Part shown: positions 32,746-41,169 of the stretch, one piece after another | How the letters are laid out: each line of letters starts with the position of its first letter | Position numbering within the stretch: the stretch's first letter is position 1 | DNA from: Streptomyces rapamycinicus NRRL 5491 | GTDB lineage: Bacteria > Actinomycetota > Actinomycetes > Streptomycetales > Streptomycetaceae | Assembly (NCBI RefSeq): GCF_024298965.1 | Contig: NZ_CP085193.1 | Coordinates: forward strand, 8,370,001-8,434,000 | Length of the DNA stretch: 64,000 nt | Reading direction: 5' to 3' | Notes under the pieces: generated by a model | Told to the model about the DNA's origin: nothing | Database searches by the model: none | What the model saw: the letters and a program-made list of their open reading frames with translations, nothing else | Translations under genes and position numbers: made by a program

Positions 32746-32958
32746 ATGATCGGCGAAGTTGACTTCCATGCGGCTGGGGTTCCTCGGCTTCGGAAGGTTG
32801 TGCACCAGATGTGCATCACGATCGGTGATGCGGCATGTAGGTGCAGGTCGGAGGGTATCTGTGGGGGAGCCCCTACTGTCCCCGGCGTACAGGCCGACTC
32901 GTCCGCCACCAGGTCTCTGACCTGGGCCTATGCCCTGCTCAGGGCGCAACGTCCGTGA
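32746..32958 (+). CDS. Possible small protein at the element boundary
   Basis: A 70-residue frame with a good ribosome site (GAGGAGGGCAGCACTC) beginning MIGEVDFHAAGVPRLRKVV. Four cysteines cluster in the middle. It overlaps the end of the amidohydrolase gene on the other strand by 20 bases, and its 3' part may be chance. Its position between the integrase and the chromosome suggests an element edge gene or attachment-site debris. Confidence 0.35.
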   Translation: MIGEVDFHAAGVPRLRKVVHQMCITIGDAACRCRSEGICGGAPTVPGVQADSSATRSLTWAYALLRAQRP

Positions 32959-33985
32959 CGGCCGCGATATGGCCGGTCAGCGTCTCCCAGTTGCCGGAGC
33001 CGATGGCCGTCTTCTCCTCCTGGGTGAACGGCGCCTGCTCCAGGAACGAGCGGGCGACCCCGCCGCTGGTGTCCAGGAAGGGGAAGCCGCCGGGCCGCGT
33101 CCCGAACGTGTACGGGTAGTCGGTCGAGTACAGCATGCGGTCCGTGCCGACGACCTCCGCCGTCCACCGCAGATAGCGCTCGCTGACCGTGCCGCTTCCC
33201 GCGACCCAGAAGTTCTGGCGGAAGTAGTCGGCCAGGGGGCGTTCCAGCTTCGCCGCGTGGCTCAGGATCCCGATGTGGTCCAGGTAGAACAGGACGACCT
33301 CGCCCCAGTGCCCCGCGATCACCTGAAGACCGGGGTGGCGGTCGAAGACGCCGGAGAAGATCATCCGCAGGTACTGCACGCCCAGGTCGTAGTACCAGCC
33401 CAGCCCGGCGGTCGCGAGCATGGGGCCCACCCCGTGGGGCAGTCCCGAGTAGTACGCCTCCTGGACCGCCCGTACCGGGGTCTGCGGGTGGAAGTGCAGC
33501 GGCACCCGGAGCCGCTCGGCGGTGGCGTAGAGGTCGTCGAACTCCGGTGCGTCGGCCGGCTTGTCGCCGGTGCGCCCGTACAGCATCGCGCCGCGGAAGC
33601 CCAGCCGGGTGACCGCGCGTTCGAGTTCCGCCGCGGCGGCCTCGGGTGAGGGTGTCGGGATGGCCGCCAGTGCCTGGAAACGCCGCGGGTGGGCCCGGAC
33701 GGCCTCGGCGAGCGCGTCGTTCGCCGCCCGCGCGACGCTCACGGCGTCCGCCGCCGTGAGGTTCTGCACCCCCGGGCTGGCCAGGGAGAGCACCGCGACA
33801 TCCACGCCCTGGTCGTCCATGTCGGCCAGGCGCCGATCGCCGACGTCTCGCAACCGCCGTGCGAACGGCTCGTCGCCGTAGCCGAGTTGCGGGATCCGCG
33901 GAACCCCCGCCTTCGCCCATGCGTCGAGCAGGACCGGCAGAACCACGTGTTCCTCCAGGCCTACGATGCGCAGCTGCTCGGGCAT
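32939..33985 (-). CDS. Amidohydrolase-2 family protein (decarboxylase-like)
   Basis: A 348-residue TIM-barrel protein of the amidohydrolase-2 group that includes gamma-resorcylate and ACMS decarboxylases. The N-terminal metal motif is 'GLEEHVVLP', then 'VPLHFHP', 'VIAGHWGE' and the catalytic Asp in 'MLYSTDYPYTF'. The substrate is probably an aromatic or related carboxylate, not determined. It is divergent from the TetR gene, with palindromic sequence between, so it is probably the regulator's target. Confidence 0.85.
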   Translation of the reverse strand: MPEQLRIVGLEEHVVLPVLLDAWAKAGVPRIPQLGYGDEPFARRLRDVGDRRLADMDDQGVDVAVLSLASPGVQNLTAADAVSVARAANDALAEAVRAHPRRFQALAAIPTPSPEAAAAELERAVTRLGFRGAMLYGRTGDKPADAPEFDDLYATAERLRVPLHFHPQTPVRAVQEAYYSGLPHGVGPMLATAGLGWYYDLGVQYLRMIFSGVFDRHPGLQVIAGHWGEVVLFYLDHIGILSHAAKLERPLADYFRQNFWVAGSGTVSERYLRWTAEVVGTDRMLYSTDYPYTFGTRPGGFPFLDTSGGVARSFLEQAPFTQEEKTAIGSGNWETLTGHIAAVTDVAP

Positions 33986-34020
33986 AGCACACTCCTCTTG
34001 GTTCGCTGTTTCCGACGATA

Positions 34021-34079
34021 CGGCAATGACGATAACACCGATAGTATCGATGGAATCGGATCGGCGGTATCATTGATTC
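34021..34079. promoter_or_regulatory. Operator region for TetR/amidohydrolase
   Basis: The gap contains a perfect 11-base palindrome CGATAGTATCG (34039-34049) and outer arms CAATGA/TCATTG (34024-34029, 34070-34075). GATA/TATC half-sites recur. The location directly before the TetR start favours autoregulation and control of the divergent gene. Confidence 0.5.
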
Positions 34080-34826
34080 ATGTCTGATGGATCGAAGGGC
34101 GGCGCCATTCCCGTCCCGGAGCCGGAGGCCGCGGTCGACGCCCGTGAGGTCACCCGGCAGCGGGTTGTCGAGGCGGCGGCGGGCTTGCTCGCGCGCGAGG
34201 GGCGCGACGCGGTGACCACCCGCGCGGTCGCGGCGGCAGCCGGGGCGCAACCCCCCGCGATCTATCGCTTGTTCGGCGACAAGGACGGGCTCCTCGAGGC
34301 GGTGGCCGAGCATGGCTACGCCACGTTCCTCGCGGCCAAGCACGCGGACGCCCACCCTCGGGACCCCGTGGAGGATCTGCGGGCGGGCTGGGACCTCGCC
34401 GTTGAGTTCGGGCTCGCCAACCCCGAGCTTTACGCGCTGATGTACGGCGAGCCCAAACGCGGCACGACATCGGCCGCATTTCAGGCGGGCATGCGGATCC
34501 TGCTGGGGCGCGTCCGCCGCCTCGCCGCCGGCGGCCTGCTCCGCGTCGACGAAACGCTTGCGGCGGCTCTCATCCACGCGACCGCGCGCGGGGCCGTGCT
34601 CACCTGGCTGTCACTGCCCGCGGATCAGCGCGACCCGGCTCTGCTCACGGCGATGCGCGAAGCGATGGTCACCGCCGTCACCCACGAGAAACCCGTCGTG
34701 CGGGACGCGGGCCCGGCCGGCGCCGCCCGGACCTTGCGTGCCCTCCTGCCCGAACAGACGGCGCTCAGCGGTGCGGAGCGGCATCTGCTCGGCGAATGGC
34801 TCGACCGGCTCGCCGCGGACGACTAG
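34080..34826 (+). CDS. TetR-family regulator
   Basis: A 248-residue regulator. The N-terminal HTH reads 'EGRDAVTTRAVAAAAGAQPPA' followed by 'IYRLFGDKDGLLEAVAEHGY'; the rest is a helical ligand-binding domain of the WHG/TetR-C type. There is no clear ribosome site before the ATG, and the transcript may be leaderless. Its 3' end overlaps by four bases the convergent XRE gene. Confidence 0.85.
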   Translation: MSDGSKGGAIPVPEPEAAVDAREVTRQRVVEAAAGLLAREGRDAVTTRAVAAAAGAQPPAIYRLFGDKDGLLEAVAEHGYATFLAAKHADAHPRDPVEDLRAGWDLAVEFGLANPELYALMYGEPKRGTTSAAFQAGMRILLGRVRRLAAGGLLRVDETLAAALIHATARGAVLTWLSLPADQRDPALLTAMREAMVTAVTHEKPVVRDAGPAGAARTLRALLPEQTALSGAERHLLGEWLDRLAADD

Positions 34827-35671
34827 GAACTCACGCTCATCCGCTCGGCGCCGGTCACGCGCAGCATGTCGAGTGCCGATGCCTCGCGCGTGCCGGCCGC
34901 GGCGGAGTAGACGATCATCGACTGGTCGGTGTCCGGCAGCAGGAGCGTGTCACAGTCCAGGACCAGGCGCCCCACATCGGGGTGGTCGATCGTCTTGCGC
35001 GTCGACCGGTACACCGCCGAGCGCCCCTCCTCCCACATGCTCCAGAACCGCTCGCTGCCGGCGATCAACTCCTCGATCAGCGCACGTAGATCCGGGTCGT
35101 CCGGGTAGCGCGAGAGCGCGGTGCGCAGCAGCCCGACCGACTGCTGTGCCGACGCCTCATCCTCTTCCGGGTCGAGCGCCACGCGCGCGTAGCCGCTGCC
35201 GAGGAACCGCTGCCAGATGATGTTGCGGCGCCCCTCGGGCCATTGGCTCAGGTCTCCGAGGAGCGCACCCGCCATCGGGGTCTGCGCCAGCACGTCGCCC
35301 TTGGCCGACAGCACCAGCGCGGGCAGGCCGGCCAGTCGTTGGAGCAGCCGCAGCACGCTCGGCCGGAGCGCCATCTCAACCCCGCCGGCGAGTGGCGGTG
35401 CGCTGCCGGCGAGGCGGAAGACCTGGTCGCGTTCGTCCCGCTCGAGCCGGAGCGCCTGGGTCAGCGCCGTGAGCACCTGGGTGGACGGCCGCGGTCCGCG
35501 GCCCTGCTCCAGGCGGACCACGTACTCCACGCTCAGCCCGGCGAGTTGGGCCACCTCCTCACGGCGCAGCCCGGCGACCCGGCGCCTGGGGCCGGCCGCG
35601 AGGCCGACCTCCCCGGGTGCGATGCGGGCCCGGGCGGCCTTGAGGACGCGGGCGAGTTCGAGACGGTCCAT
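34823..35671 (-). CDS. XRE-family regulator with MmyB-like ligand domain
   Basis: A 282-residue protein. HTH_XRE 'GLRREEVAQLAGLSVEYVVRL' followed by 'EQGRGPRPS' leads into a MmyB-like sensor domain ('PALVLSAKGDVLAQTPMAGAL', 'DDPDLRALIEELIAGSERFW'). This family normally controls the divergent oxidoreductase, here the SDR gene at 35773. Confidence 0.9.
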   Translation of the reverse strand: MDRLELARVLKAARARIAPGEVGLAAGPRRRVAGLRREEVAQLAGLSVEYVVRLEQGRGPRPSTQVLTALTQALRLERDERDQVFRLAGSAPPLAGGVEMALRPSVLRLLQRLAGLPALVLSAKGDVLAQTPMAGALLGDLSQWPEGRRNIIWQRFLGSGYARVALDPEEDEASAQQSVGLLRTALSRYPDDPDLRALIEELIAGSERFWSMWEEGRSAVYRSTRKTIDHPDVGRLVLDCDTLLLPDTDQSMIVYSAAAGTREASALDMLRVTGAERMSVSS

Positions 35672-35772
35672 GCGCCCAGTCTCCCCCGGCCGGCGCTCGG
35701 CATCCTGGTACGGCCGCTCCCACTCTCGGGCGTGCCTGGATGGCGTCCCGCCACCGGTGCATCGTTCGGGGC

Positions 35773-36510
35773 ATGAGCGATACCCGATCCACCTCGGACC
35801 CCACGACCACCGTCCTGATCACCGGCGCCAACAAGGGCCTTGGCCACGAGACGGCCCGCCGGCTCGGCGGGCTCGGCTGGCGCGTCTTCCTCGGCGCACG
35901 TGACGATGTACGCGGCCGCGAGGCCGCCGAGCGGCTGTCGGCCGACGGCGCCGACGTGACGTTCGTGCCGCTGGACGTCACGTCCGACGACTCGGTCAAC
36001 GCCGCCGTCCGGACCGTCCGCGAGACCACCGACCGGCTCGACGTCCTGGTCAACAACGCCGGGATCACCGGTGAGCTCATCGGCCCCGAGGATACGCTGC
36101 CGCAGCACCTCATCCCCGTTTTCCGCGTCAACGTGTTCGGCCCGGTCCGCGTCACTCACGCGTTCCTGCCGCTGCTGCGGGCGGCGCACGACCCACGAGT
36201 GGTGATGGTCTCCAGCGGCGCCGGGTCGCTCACCATCACATCGGACCCCCAGCGGAAGGAGTCGACCTTCCCCCACCTCATGTATCCGTCCTCCAAGGCC
36301 GCCCTCAACATGATCACCACCCAGTACGCCAAAGCCATCCCCGGGATCCGCTTCAACCTGGCCGACCCCGGCTTCACCGCCACCGACCTCAACGGACACA
36401 AGGGCACCCAGACGGTCACCGAGGGCACCGACGCCATCGTCGAGTTCGCCACCACCTCGCCCGGGCCGACCGGGCAGTACCGCGACCGCGACGGCGCCCT
36501 CCCCTGGTGA
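35773..36510 (+). CDS. Short-chain dehydrogenase/reductase
   Basis: A 245-residue classical SDR: cofactor motif TGANKGLG (17-24), 'LVNNAGITG', and catalytic Tyr171-x-x-x-Lys175 in 'YPSSKAALN'. Substrate unknown; relatives are induced by XRE/MmyB regulators. ATG at 35773 is chosen over an upstream ATG because it gives the standard family start (no strong Shine-Dalgarno; CGGGGC). It is divergent from the XRE gene. Confidence 0.9.
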   Translation: MSDTRSTSDPTTTVLITGANKGLGHETARRLGGLGWRVFLGARDDVRGREAAERLSADGADVTFVPLDVTSDDSVNAAVRTVRETTDRLDVLVNNAGITGELIGPEDTLPQHLIPVFRVNVFGPVRVTHAFLPLLRAAHDPRVVMVSSGAGSLTITSDPQRKESTFPHLMYPSSKAALNMITTQYAKAIPGIRFNLADPGFTATDLNGHKGTQTVTEGTDAIVEFATTSPGPTGQYRDRDGALPW

Positions 36511-36568
36511 GGGGGACCGGGCGCACCCACATGGTGAAACCTTGGTGAGAAATCTTGAGGAGAGCTGC

Positions 36569-37867
36569 ATGAGTGATGGAGAAGTTCCCACTTTTTCCAT
36601 GGCTGAGCGTGATCGCCGGTGGGACCTGGCGCGGGCGTTCATGGAGCGCGAGGGTCTCGACGCGCTGCTCGTCTTCGGTGAACACGAAGACGCCGGCCCG
36701 GCGCCGTTCGCCTTTGACACCTGGTTCACCAACGGCAGGGCCGGGACGACGGTTGTCTTTCCCCGCGACGGAGACCCCATATCCCTGTTCCCTATGGAGA
36801 TGTTCACGAAGGACCACCTCGAATCCACGCGCAGAGGCGACGTCATATGGATCCCGCCGGAGAACATCCGAGCGTCTCGCGACTCCCGCGCGATCGGTGA
36901 CACGCTCCGCGAACTGGGGCTGGAGAAAGGGACGATCGGCGTCGTCGGCTTGGAGCCCTATCCCCCGTGGCACCCCGAGGGCATCGTGCCCTACCGCCTC
37001 TGGAACAACGTTCTGACGCAGTTTCCCGAGGTTCGGTTCAAGCAGGTCGCCATGGCTCTTTCCCGGCTCATCATGCCGCTGGGCCACGAGGAGATCGCCG
37101 TTGTGCGCCACTCGGCGCGTATCGGCGACGCCATGGTGCGAGCCATGGTCGACACCGCCGCTGCCGGTGTTCCGGAGAGCGAGGTGTACGCGGCGGGAAT
37201 GGCCGCGGGATATGCGCGCGGGACCATTCCGGCGGCCATGCATTTCTGGTCCGGCCCCGACCCCCTCGCCTCCGGTCTGCCGCAGTGGGGCTACCGCCCG
37301 CAAGCTCCCCGCACCCTGCGGGACGGCGACATCATCTCCGCGGAGGTGTTCTGCAATGTCGGCGGACGCCACACCCAGCACCAGGTCACCATCGCCATCG
37401 GTGAGCCGCACGAGGACCTTCGGCGCGCCGCGGGCGTCGCTCGCACGGCCTACGACGCCGGGCTGCGAGCGCTGCGCCCCGGCCGGACGTTCGGCGACGT
37501 CGTCGACGCCGTGCGCCAGCCGTTGGACGCGGCCGACGGTTGGGAATTCGGCCCCGCGGTACACGCGCTCAACCCGGCGATCGCGCTGAGCGGCTTCCCC
37601 GCGGACGCCAGTCGGCGGATGGCCGGCGCCTCGGCCTACCCGCCCGAGGACGATCACCCCACCATCTCCGGCGACCTGGCACTCGAACCCGGGATGACCT
37701 TCGCCTTCGAGCCCAACTACGCCTTCGGGCGGCGCCTGGCCTACCTCGGCGGCACGGTGATCGTCGGCGAGGGCGAGCCGATCGAACTCAACCCGTACAC
37801 GGCGCGGATCCTGCGGGCGGCAGGGGGCGACGCGACGATTTGCGCTGGAGTTGACTCCAGCTCTTAG
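36569..37867 (+). CDS. M24 (pita-bread fold) family protein
   Basis: A 432-residue protein with a creatinase-like N-terminal domain and an M24 C-terminal domain ('IAVVRHSARIGDAMVRAMVD', 'GDIISAEVFCNVGGRHTQH', 'PGMTFAFEPNY', 'YLGGTVIVGEG'). The metal-ligand positions of true aminopeptidases are only partly kept (Glu where the first Asp is expected), as in M24 enzymes that act on small molecules (creatinase, DddP-like). The reaction is unknown. The ATG follows GAGGAGAGCTGC, 58 bases after the SDR. Its 3' end contains the MerR operator. Confidence 0.75.
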   Translation: MSDGEVPTFSMAERDRRWDLARAFMEREGLDALLVFGEHEDAGPAPFAFDTWFTNGRAGTTVVFPRDGDPISLFPMEMFTKDHLESTRRGDVIWIPPENIRASRDSRAIGDTLRELGLEKGTIGVVGLEPYPPWHPEGIVPYRLWNNVLTQFPEVRFKQVAMALSRLIMPLGHEEIAVVRHSARIGDAMVRAMVDTAAAGVPESEVYAAGMAAGYARGTIPAAMHFWSGPDPLASGLPQWGYRPQAPRTLRDGDIISAEVFCNVGGRHTQHQVTIAIGEPHEDLRRAAGVARTAYDAGLRALRPGRTFGDVVDAVRQPLDAADGWEFGPAVHALNPAIALSGFPADASRRMAGASAYPPEDDHPTISGDLALEPGMTFAFEPNYAFGRRLAYLGGTVIVGEGEPIELNPYTARILRAAGGDATICAGVDSSS

Positions 37868-37876
37868 CGTGGGGGT
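37840..37876 (+). promoter_or_regulatory. MerR-type promoter/operator
   Basis: TTGCGC (37840-37845) and TAGCGT (37865-37870) are 19 bases apart. Between and over them lies the palindrome GCTGGAGTTGACTCCAGC (37844-37861). A 19-base spacer with an internal dyad is the signature of MerR-activated promoters. The expected start point falls on or next to the ATG at 37877, implying a leaderless transcript. Confidence 0.75.
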
Positions 37877-38383
37877 ATGGCTGACTCCTCCGAACCGGAC
37901 CGGATCGGCATCCGCGCTGTGTCGGAGCTGACGGGGCTGAGCATCGACACATTGCGCTGGTACGAGCGCGAAGGTCTGCTGCCCCTGGTGGAACGGGGCA
38001 CTGGCGGACGGCGCCGCTACTCGCCCGCCGCGATCCGGTTCATCCGCCTGGTGCAGGCGCTGCGCCGCACCGGTATGCCGGTGGACGACGTGCGGGCCTT
38101 CGTGCGGATGGGCTCCGGCCTGGAATGGCACGACAGGCGTACGGCCCTCCTGGAGCGGCACGCCGCGGCCATCGAGCAGCAGATCGGGCAGTTGTGTCAG
38201 GACCTGGCGGTGGTGCGGGACAAGATCGCGCACCACCGCGACCTGAAACGGCGTGGCCTGGACTGCGAGGACGAGATCGGCACCGCTGCCCCCGGCGCCC
38301 GCCCTCCGGGCGAGGCGGCCCCGCGAACGAAGCGAGCGGCGGGAACGACGCGAACAACGGAAGACAGGAACGAACATGCCTAA
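37877..38383 (+). CDS. MerR-family regulator
   Basis: A 168-residue MerR protein: HTH 'ELTGLSIDTLRWYEREGLLPL', wing 'GGRRRYSPAAIRFI', then a coiled-coil dimer helix. The C-terminus is basic and disordered, without the cysteines of metal-sensing members (one Cys near 117 in the helix and one near 133), so it resembles small-molecule/aldehyde sensors. It overlaps the dehydrogenase gene by eight bases and should control that operon. Confidence 0.88.
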   Translation: MADSSEPDRIGIRAVSELTGLSIDTLRWYEREGLLPLVERGTGGRRRYSPAAIRFIRLVQALRRTGMPVDDVRAFVRMGSGLEWHDRRTALLERHAAAIEQQIGQLCQDLAVVRDKIAHHRDLKRRGLDCEDEIGTAAPGARPPGEAAPRTKRAAGTTRTTEDRNEHA

Positions 38384-39410
38384 GGTCAGTGGATGGGCGG
38401 CGCACGCGCAGGGCGCGGCCGTGGCCCCGTGGGACTTCGAGCGCCGGGAGCCGCGGGACAAGGACATCGCGGTGCGGGTCCGCTACTGCGGTGTGTGCGC
38501 CAGCGACCTGTCCGCGATCCGCCACGGCGACCCGGCCGCCTTCCCGCTCGTGGCGGGACACGAGATCGTCGGGGAGGTCAGCGCGGTCGGCGACGCGGTC
38601 ACGCGGTTCTCGGTCGGCGACCAGGTCGCGGTGGGCAACATCGTCGACTCGTGCCGCACCTGCCCCGCCTGCCGCGCCGGCCGGGAGAACTGGTGCCACG
38701 AGGGAGTCACGCTCACCTACGGCGGCACCGACCGCGTCGACGGCTCCCGCACCCAAGGCGGATACTCCACCGAATACGTCGTCGACGAGCACTTCGCCTA
38801 CCCGCTGCCGAGCGGGCTGGACCCGGCGGGAGTGGCCCCGCTGATGTGCGCGGGCGTCACCACCTACGTACCGTTGCGCCGCTGGGGCACCGGCCCCGGC
38901 CGGACGGTCGGCGTAGTCGGCATGGGCGGCCTGGGCCATATCGCCCTCCAACTCGCCCACGCCATGGGCGCCGAGGTCGTGCAGTTCACCACCTCTCCCG
39001 ACAAGGCCACCGAGGCCCGCCGACTGGGCGCCGACGATGTGGTCCTCTCCCGGGACGAGCGGCAGATGGCCGCGCAGACCGGGCGCTTCGACCTGATCCT
39101 CGACACCGTCGGAGCGCCGCACGCGCTGGAGCCCTATCTGACCGCCCTGGCGATCGACGGGACCCTCTGCCTGGTCGGCATCCCGGAGCAAGACCTGCGG
39201 CTCAGCCCCCTCAGCCTGATCGTCGGCGCGAAGAACCTGGCCGGCGCGGGCAGCGGCGGAACCGTCGAAACCCAGGAGATGCTCGACTTCTGCGGCGCAC
39301 ACGGCATCACCGCCGAAACCGAGATCGTGCCCGCGCACGACGTCAATACCGGCCTCGACCGGCTGGCCCGCAACGACGTCCGCTACCGCTTCGTCCTCGA
39401 CCTGGCCTGA
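38376..39410 (+). CDS. Zinc-dependent alcohol dehydrogenase (YahK/CAD type)
   Basis: A 344-residue MDR enzyme: catalytic-zinc region 'YCGVCASDLSAIRHGD' and 'AGHEIVGEV', structural-zinc cysteines in 'CRTCPACRAGRENWC', NADP-binding 'VGMGGLGHIALQLAHAMGA'. Like other cinnamyl-alcohol-dehydrogenase-type enzymes it probably reduces aldehydes with NADPH. Its pairing with an aldehyde-type MerR regulator suggests an aldehyde-detoxification unit. ATG overlaps the MerR gene; AGGAACGAAC precedes it. Confidence 0.9.
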   Translation: MPKVSGWAAHAQGAAVAPWDFERREPRDKDIAVRVRYCGVCASDLSAIRHGDPAAFPLVAGHEIVGEVSAVGDAVTRFSVGDQVAVGNIVDSCRTCPACRAGRENWCHEGVTLTYGGTDRVDGSRTQGGYSTEYVVDEHFAYPLPSGLDPAGVAPLMCAGVTTYVPLRRWGTGPGRTVGVVGMGGLGHIALQLAHAMGAEVVQFTTSPDKATEARRLGADDVVLSRDERQMAAQTGRFDLILDTVGAPHALEPYLTALAIDGTLCLVGIPEQDLRLSPLSLIVGAKNLAGAGSGGTVETQEMLDFCGAHGITAETEIVPAHDVNTGLDRLARNDVRYRFVLDLA

Positions 39411-39542
39411 TGCGCGGCGTGAGGTGTTTCACGGAGGGGCGTGATGTGCCGGGGGGCTGGGTAAGCGCGCCGCGATCATCGCTTGAGATGCCGAGGTAAT
39501 CGGTACACATAGGGCGAAAAGCATTGCTGGAAAGGAGGCGAC

Positions 39543-39620
39543 ATGTCGTCGAAGCGACGTCGTAAGAAGAAGGCCCGTCGTAAGAACGGAGCCAATCACG
39601 GGAGCCGCCCCCAGTCCTGA
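39543..39620 (+). CDS. bL37-like ribosomal mini-protein
   Basis: A 25-residue very basic peptide beginning MSSKRRRKKKARRKNGA and ending NHGSRPQS. The 'basic block + ANHGxRP' layout is what I recall of bL37, the small actinobacterial large-subunit protein first seen in Mycobacterium ribosomes (ANHGKRPN). GGAAAGGAGGCGAC, an excellent ribosome site, precedes the ATG. Ser for Lys and Gln for Asn in the C-terminal motif suggest a diverged copy or second paralogue. Confidence 0.7.
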   Translation: MSSKRRRKKKARRKNGANHGSRPQS

Positions 39621-39706
39621 CCTGGGGCTTCCGCCGAATGACGGCGACGGGCTCCCCGAGCGCGTGGCGCCACCGCGCCCGGGCACGGGGAGTCCCGTCA
39701 GTTGGC

Positions 39707-40108
39707 CTACGAGGGGTTCGAGGCGGCTGGGCGGCCTCCGGCGCGTTCCCACTGGGCCTCGTCCCACTCGACGTATTCGATCTGGGCGCCGCCGGGCAGC
39801 CTGGCGGTCAGGTTTCTGCCGGTGGGGGCCGCCTGCGGGCCGCGTACGATCTCGGCTCCGGTCCGGGTGAGACGTGCCTGGCATTCGTCCAGGTCGTCCA
39901 CGATCAGCGTGGCCGACGTCGCCCGGTACGGCTCCAGTGTCCGTTCGTCTCCCGCCACCACCAGAATCCGGCCGACGGTGGCCAGCTCCAGGCCGTTCGG
40001 CATGGTGAAGCGGGTGGTGATCGGTTCACCGGTGAGGGCGGTGAGCGGTGACAGCGCCGCGTCCAGGTCGGTGGCGTAGACGCGGGCGTAGGTGCGGAAG
40101 ATGCGCAT
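39707..40108 (-). CDS. VOC (glyoxalase-like) protein
   Basis: A 133-residue protein of the vicinal-oxygen-chelate fold: 'IFRTYARVYATDLDAALSPLT', 'ATSATLIVDDLDECQARL' and 'LPGGAQIEYVEWDEAQWER'. Canonical metal ligands are only partly obvious, so it may be a binding or resistance protein. ATG at 40108 is preferred; a TTG four codons earlier is possible. Confidence 0.75.
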   Translation of the reverse strand: MRIFRTYARVYATDLDAALSPLTALTGEPITTRFTMPNGLELATVGRILVVAGDERTLEPYRATSATLIVDDLDECQARLTRTGAEIVRGPQAAPTGRNLTARLPGGAQIEYVEWDEAQWERAGGRPAASNPS

Positions 40109-40156
40109 GTTCAGCGGCAAGGTGTGACCGGCCGTGGCTATTCCGCCGGACCGGGT

Positions 40157-41070
40157 CTAGGCGTGGCGGCCCGCGCAGAGGGCTGTCTGGACGGCGGCCT
40201 TCATGTCGGCGTCCTGGGCGTCCGTGCCGCCCGCGTTGAGGTTCACCATGACCGTCGCCTGCCGGCCGTCGGCCGTGGCGCCGCCCACCGTTCCGTATCC
40301 GAGGATGTCGCCGCCGTGGCCCCAGTAGAGGCCGCCGTGGGGCAGTGGTCTGCTCTCCAGGCCGAGGCCGAGGCCGAGGCCGTACGCCCGACCGTCGGGG
40401 TTGCCGGTCGGGCGGGTCGTCATCATCTGCCGCTGTTGTGCCGGGCGCAGCAGCTTGCCGCGTACGAGTGCGTCCAGGAAGCGGTTGAGGTCGGTGCCGC
40501 TGGAGATCATGCCGCCGCCCGCGCCCGCGACCGAGGGGTTTCAAGCTGCTGCCGGAGGACCTCCTGCGGGGTGAGGTGGGCGAGGTAGTCGGGGATGCCG
40601 CTGGTGTGCTGGAGCAGTTGGCGGACGGTGATGATCCGCCCGTCGTTTCCGTGGCCGCGGATGACACCGGGCAGATAGCGCTCCACCGGCGCGTCGAGGA
40701 CGATGCGACGCTCGCCCACCAGCTGGAGCACGACCGTCGCCACGAATGGTTTGGTCATGCTGCCGATCCGGAACCTGCTGTCGCGGCGCATCGGCGGGTG
40801 GCTCTTCACGTTTGCGACGCCGCTGGTCAGGACGGAGCTGCCGCGCCGGTTCCGTACCGCTACGAGTGCTCCGGGCACGCCGTCGGCCGTGGTCAGCCGG
40901 TGCAGGATGGCGCGCAGGCGAGGGGTGTGGTCGGCGGTCGTGTTCCGCCGCGGCGCGCCGTCACCCCTCGGCGCCGCCGCCACGGCACCCTTTGTCGCCG
41001 CCGCGACACCCGCCGCCACCGCCAGGGTGAGACCGCCACTCAGCACCCGCCTGCGCCTGACCACGTTCAT
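40157..41070 (-). pseudogene. Disrupted serine beta-lactamase/DD-peptidase-like gene
   Basis: The N-terminal part (from ATG 41070) has a Tat/Sec-like leader and the SxxK motif in 'RIGSMTKPFVATVVLQLVGE', then 'QLLQHTSGIPDYLAHLTPQEV', but runs into a stop at 40507. The C-terminal part reads in another frame: 'MISSGTDLNRFLDALVRGKLL' to 'GGLYWGHGGDILGYGTVGGA', with the HxG triad element (HGG). The middle, including the Tyr-x-Asn motif, is missing. The gene has lost about 100 codons plus frame, so no enzyme can be made. Confidence 0.85.
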
Positions 41071-41169
41071 GCGCTCCCCCTCGAAGCCCCATCGCGACCG
41101 AATGGTCACGTCAGAGTCCGCCGCGTTCGGGATCGATCCGGCCGGCCCCCATCGCCCTGGACAACCCCA

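Noticed and set aside
36416..38467. A 683-codon open frame on the minus strand
   Set aside because: It is antisense to the M24 and MerR genes, both clearly coding.
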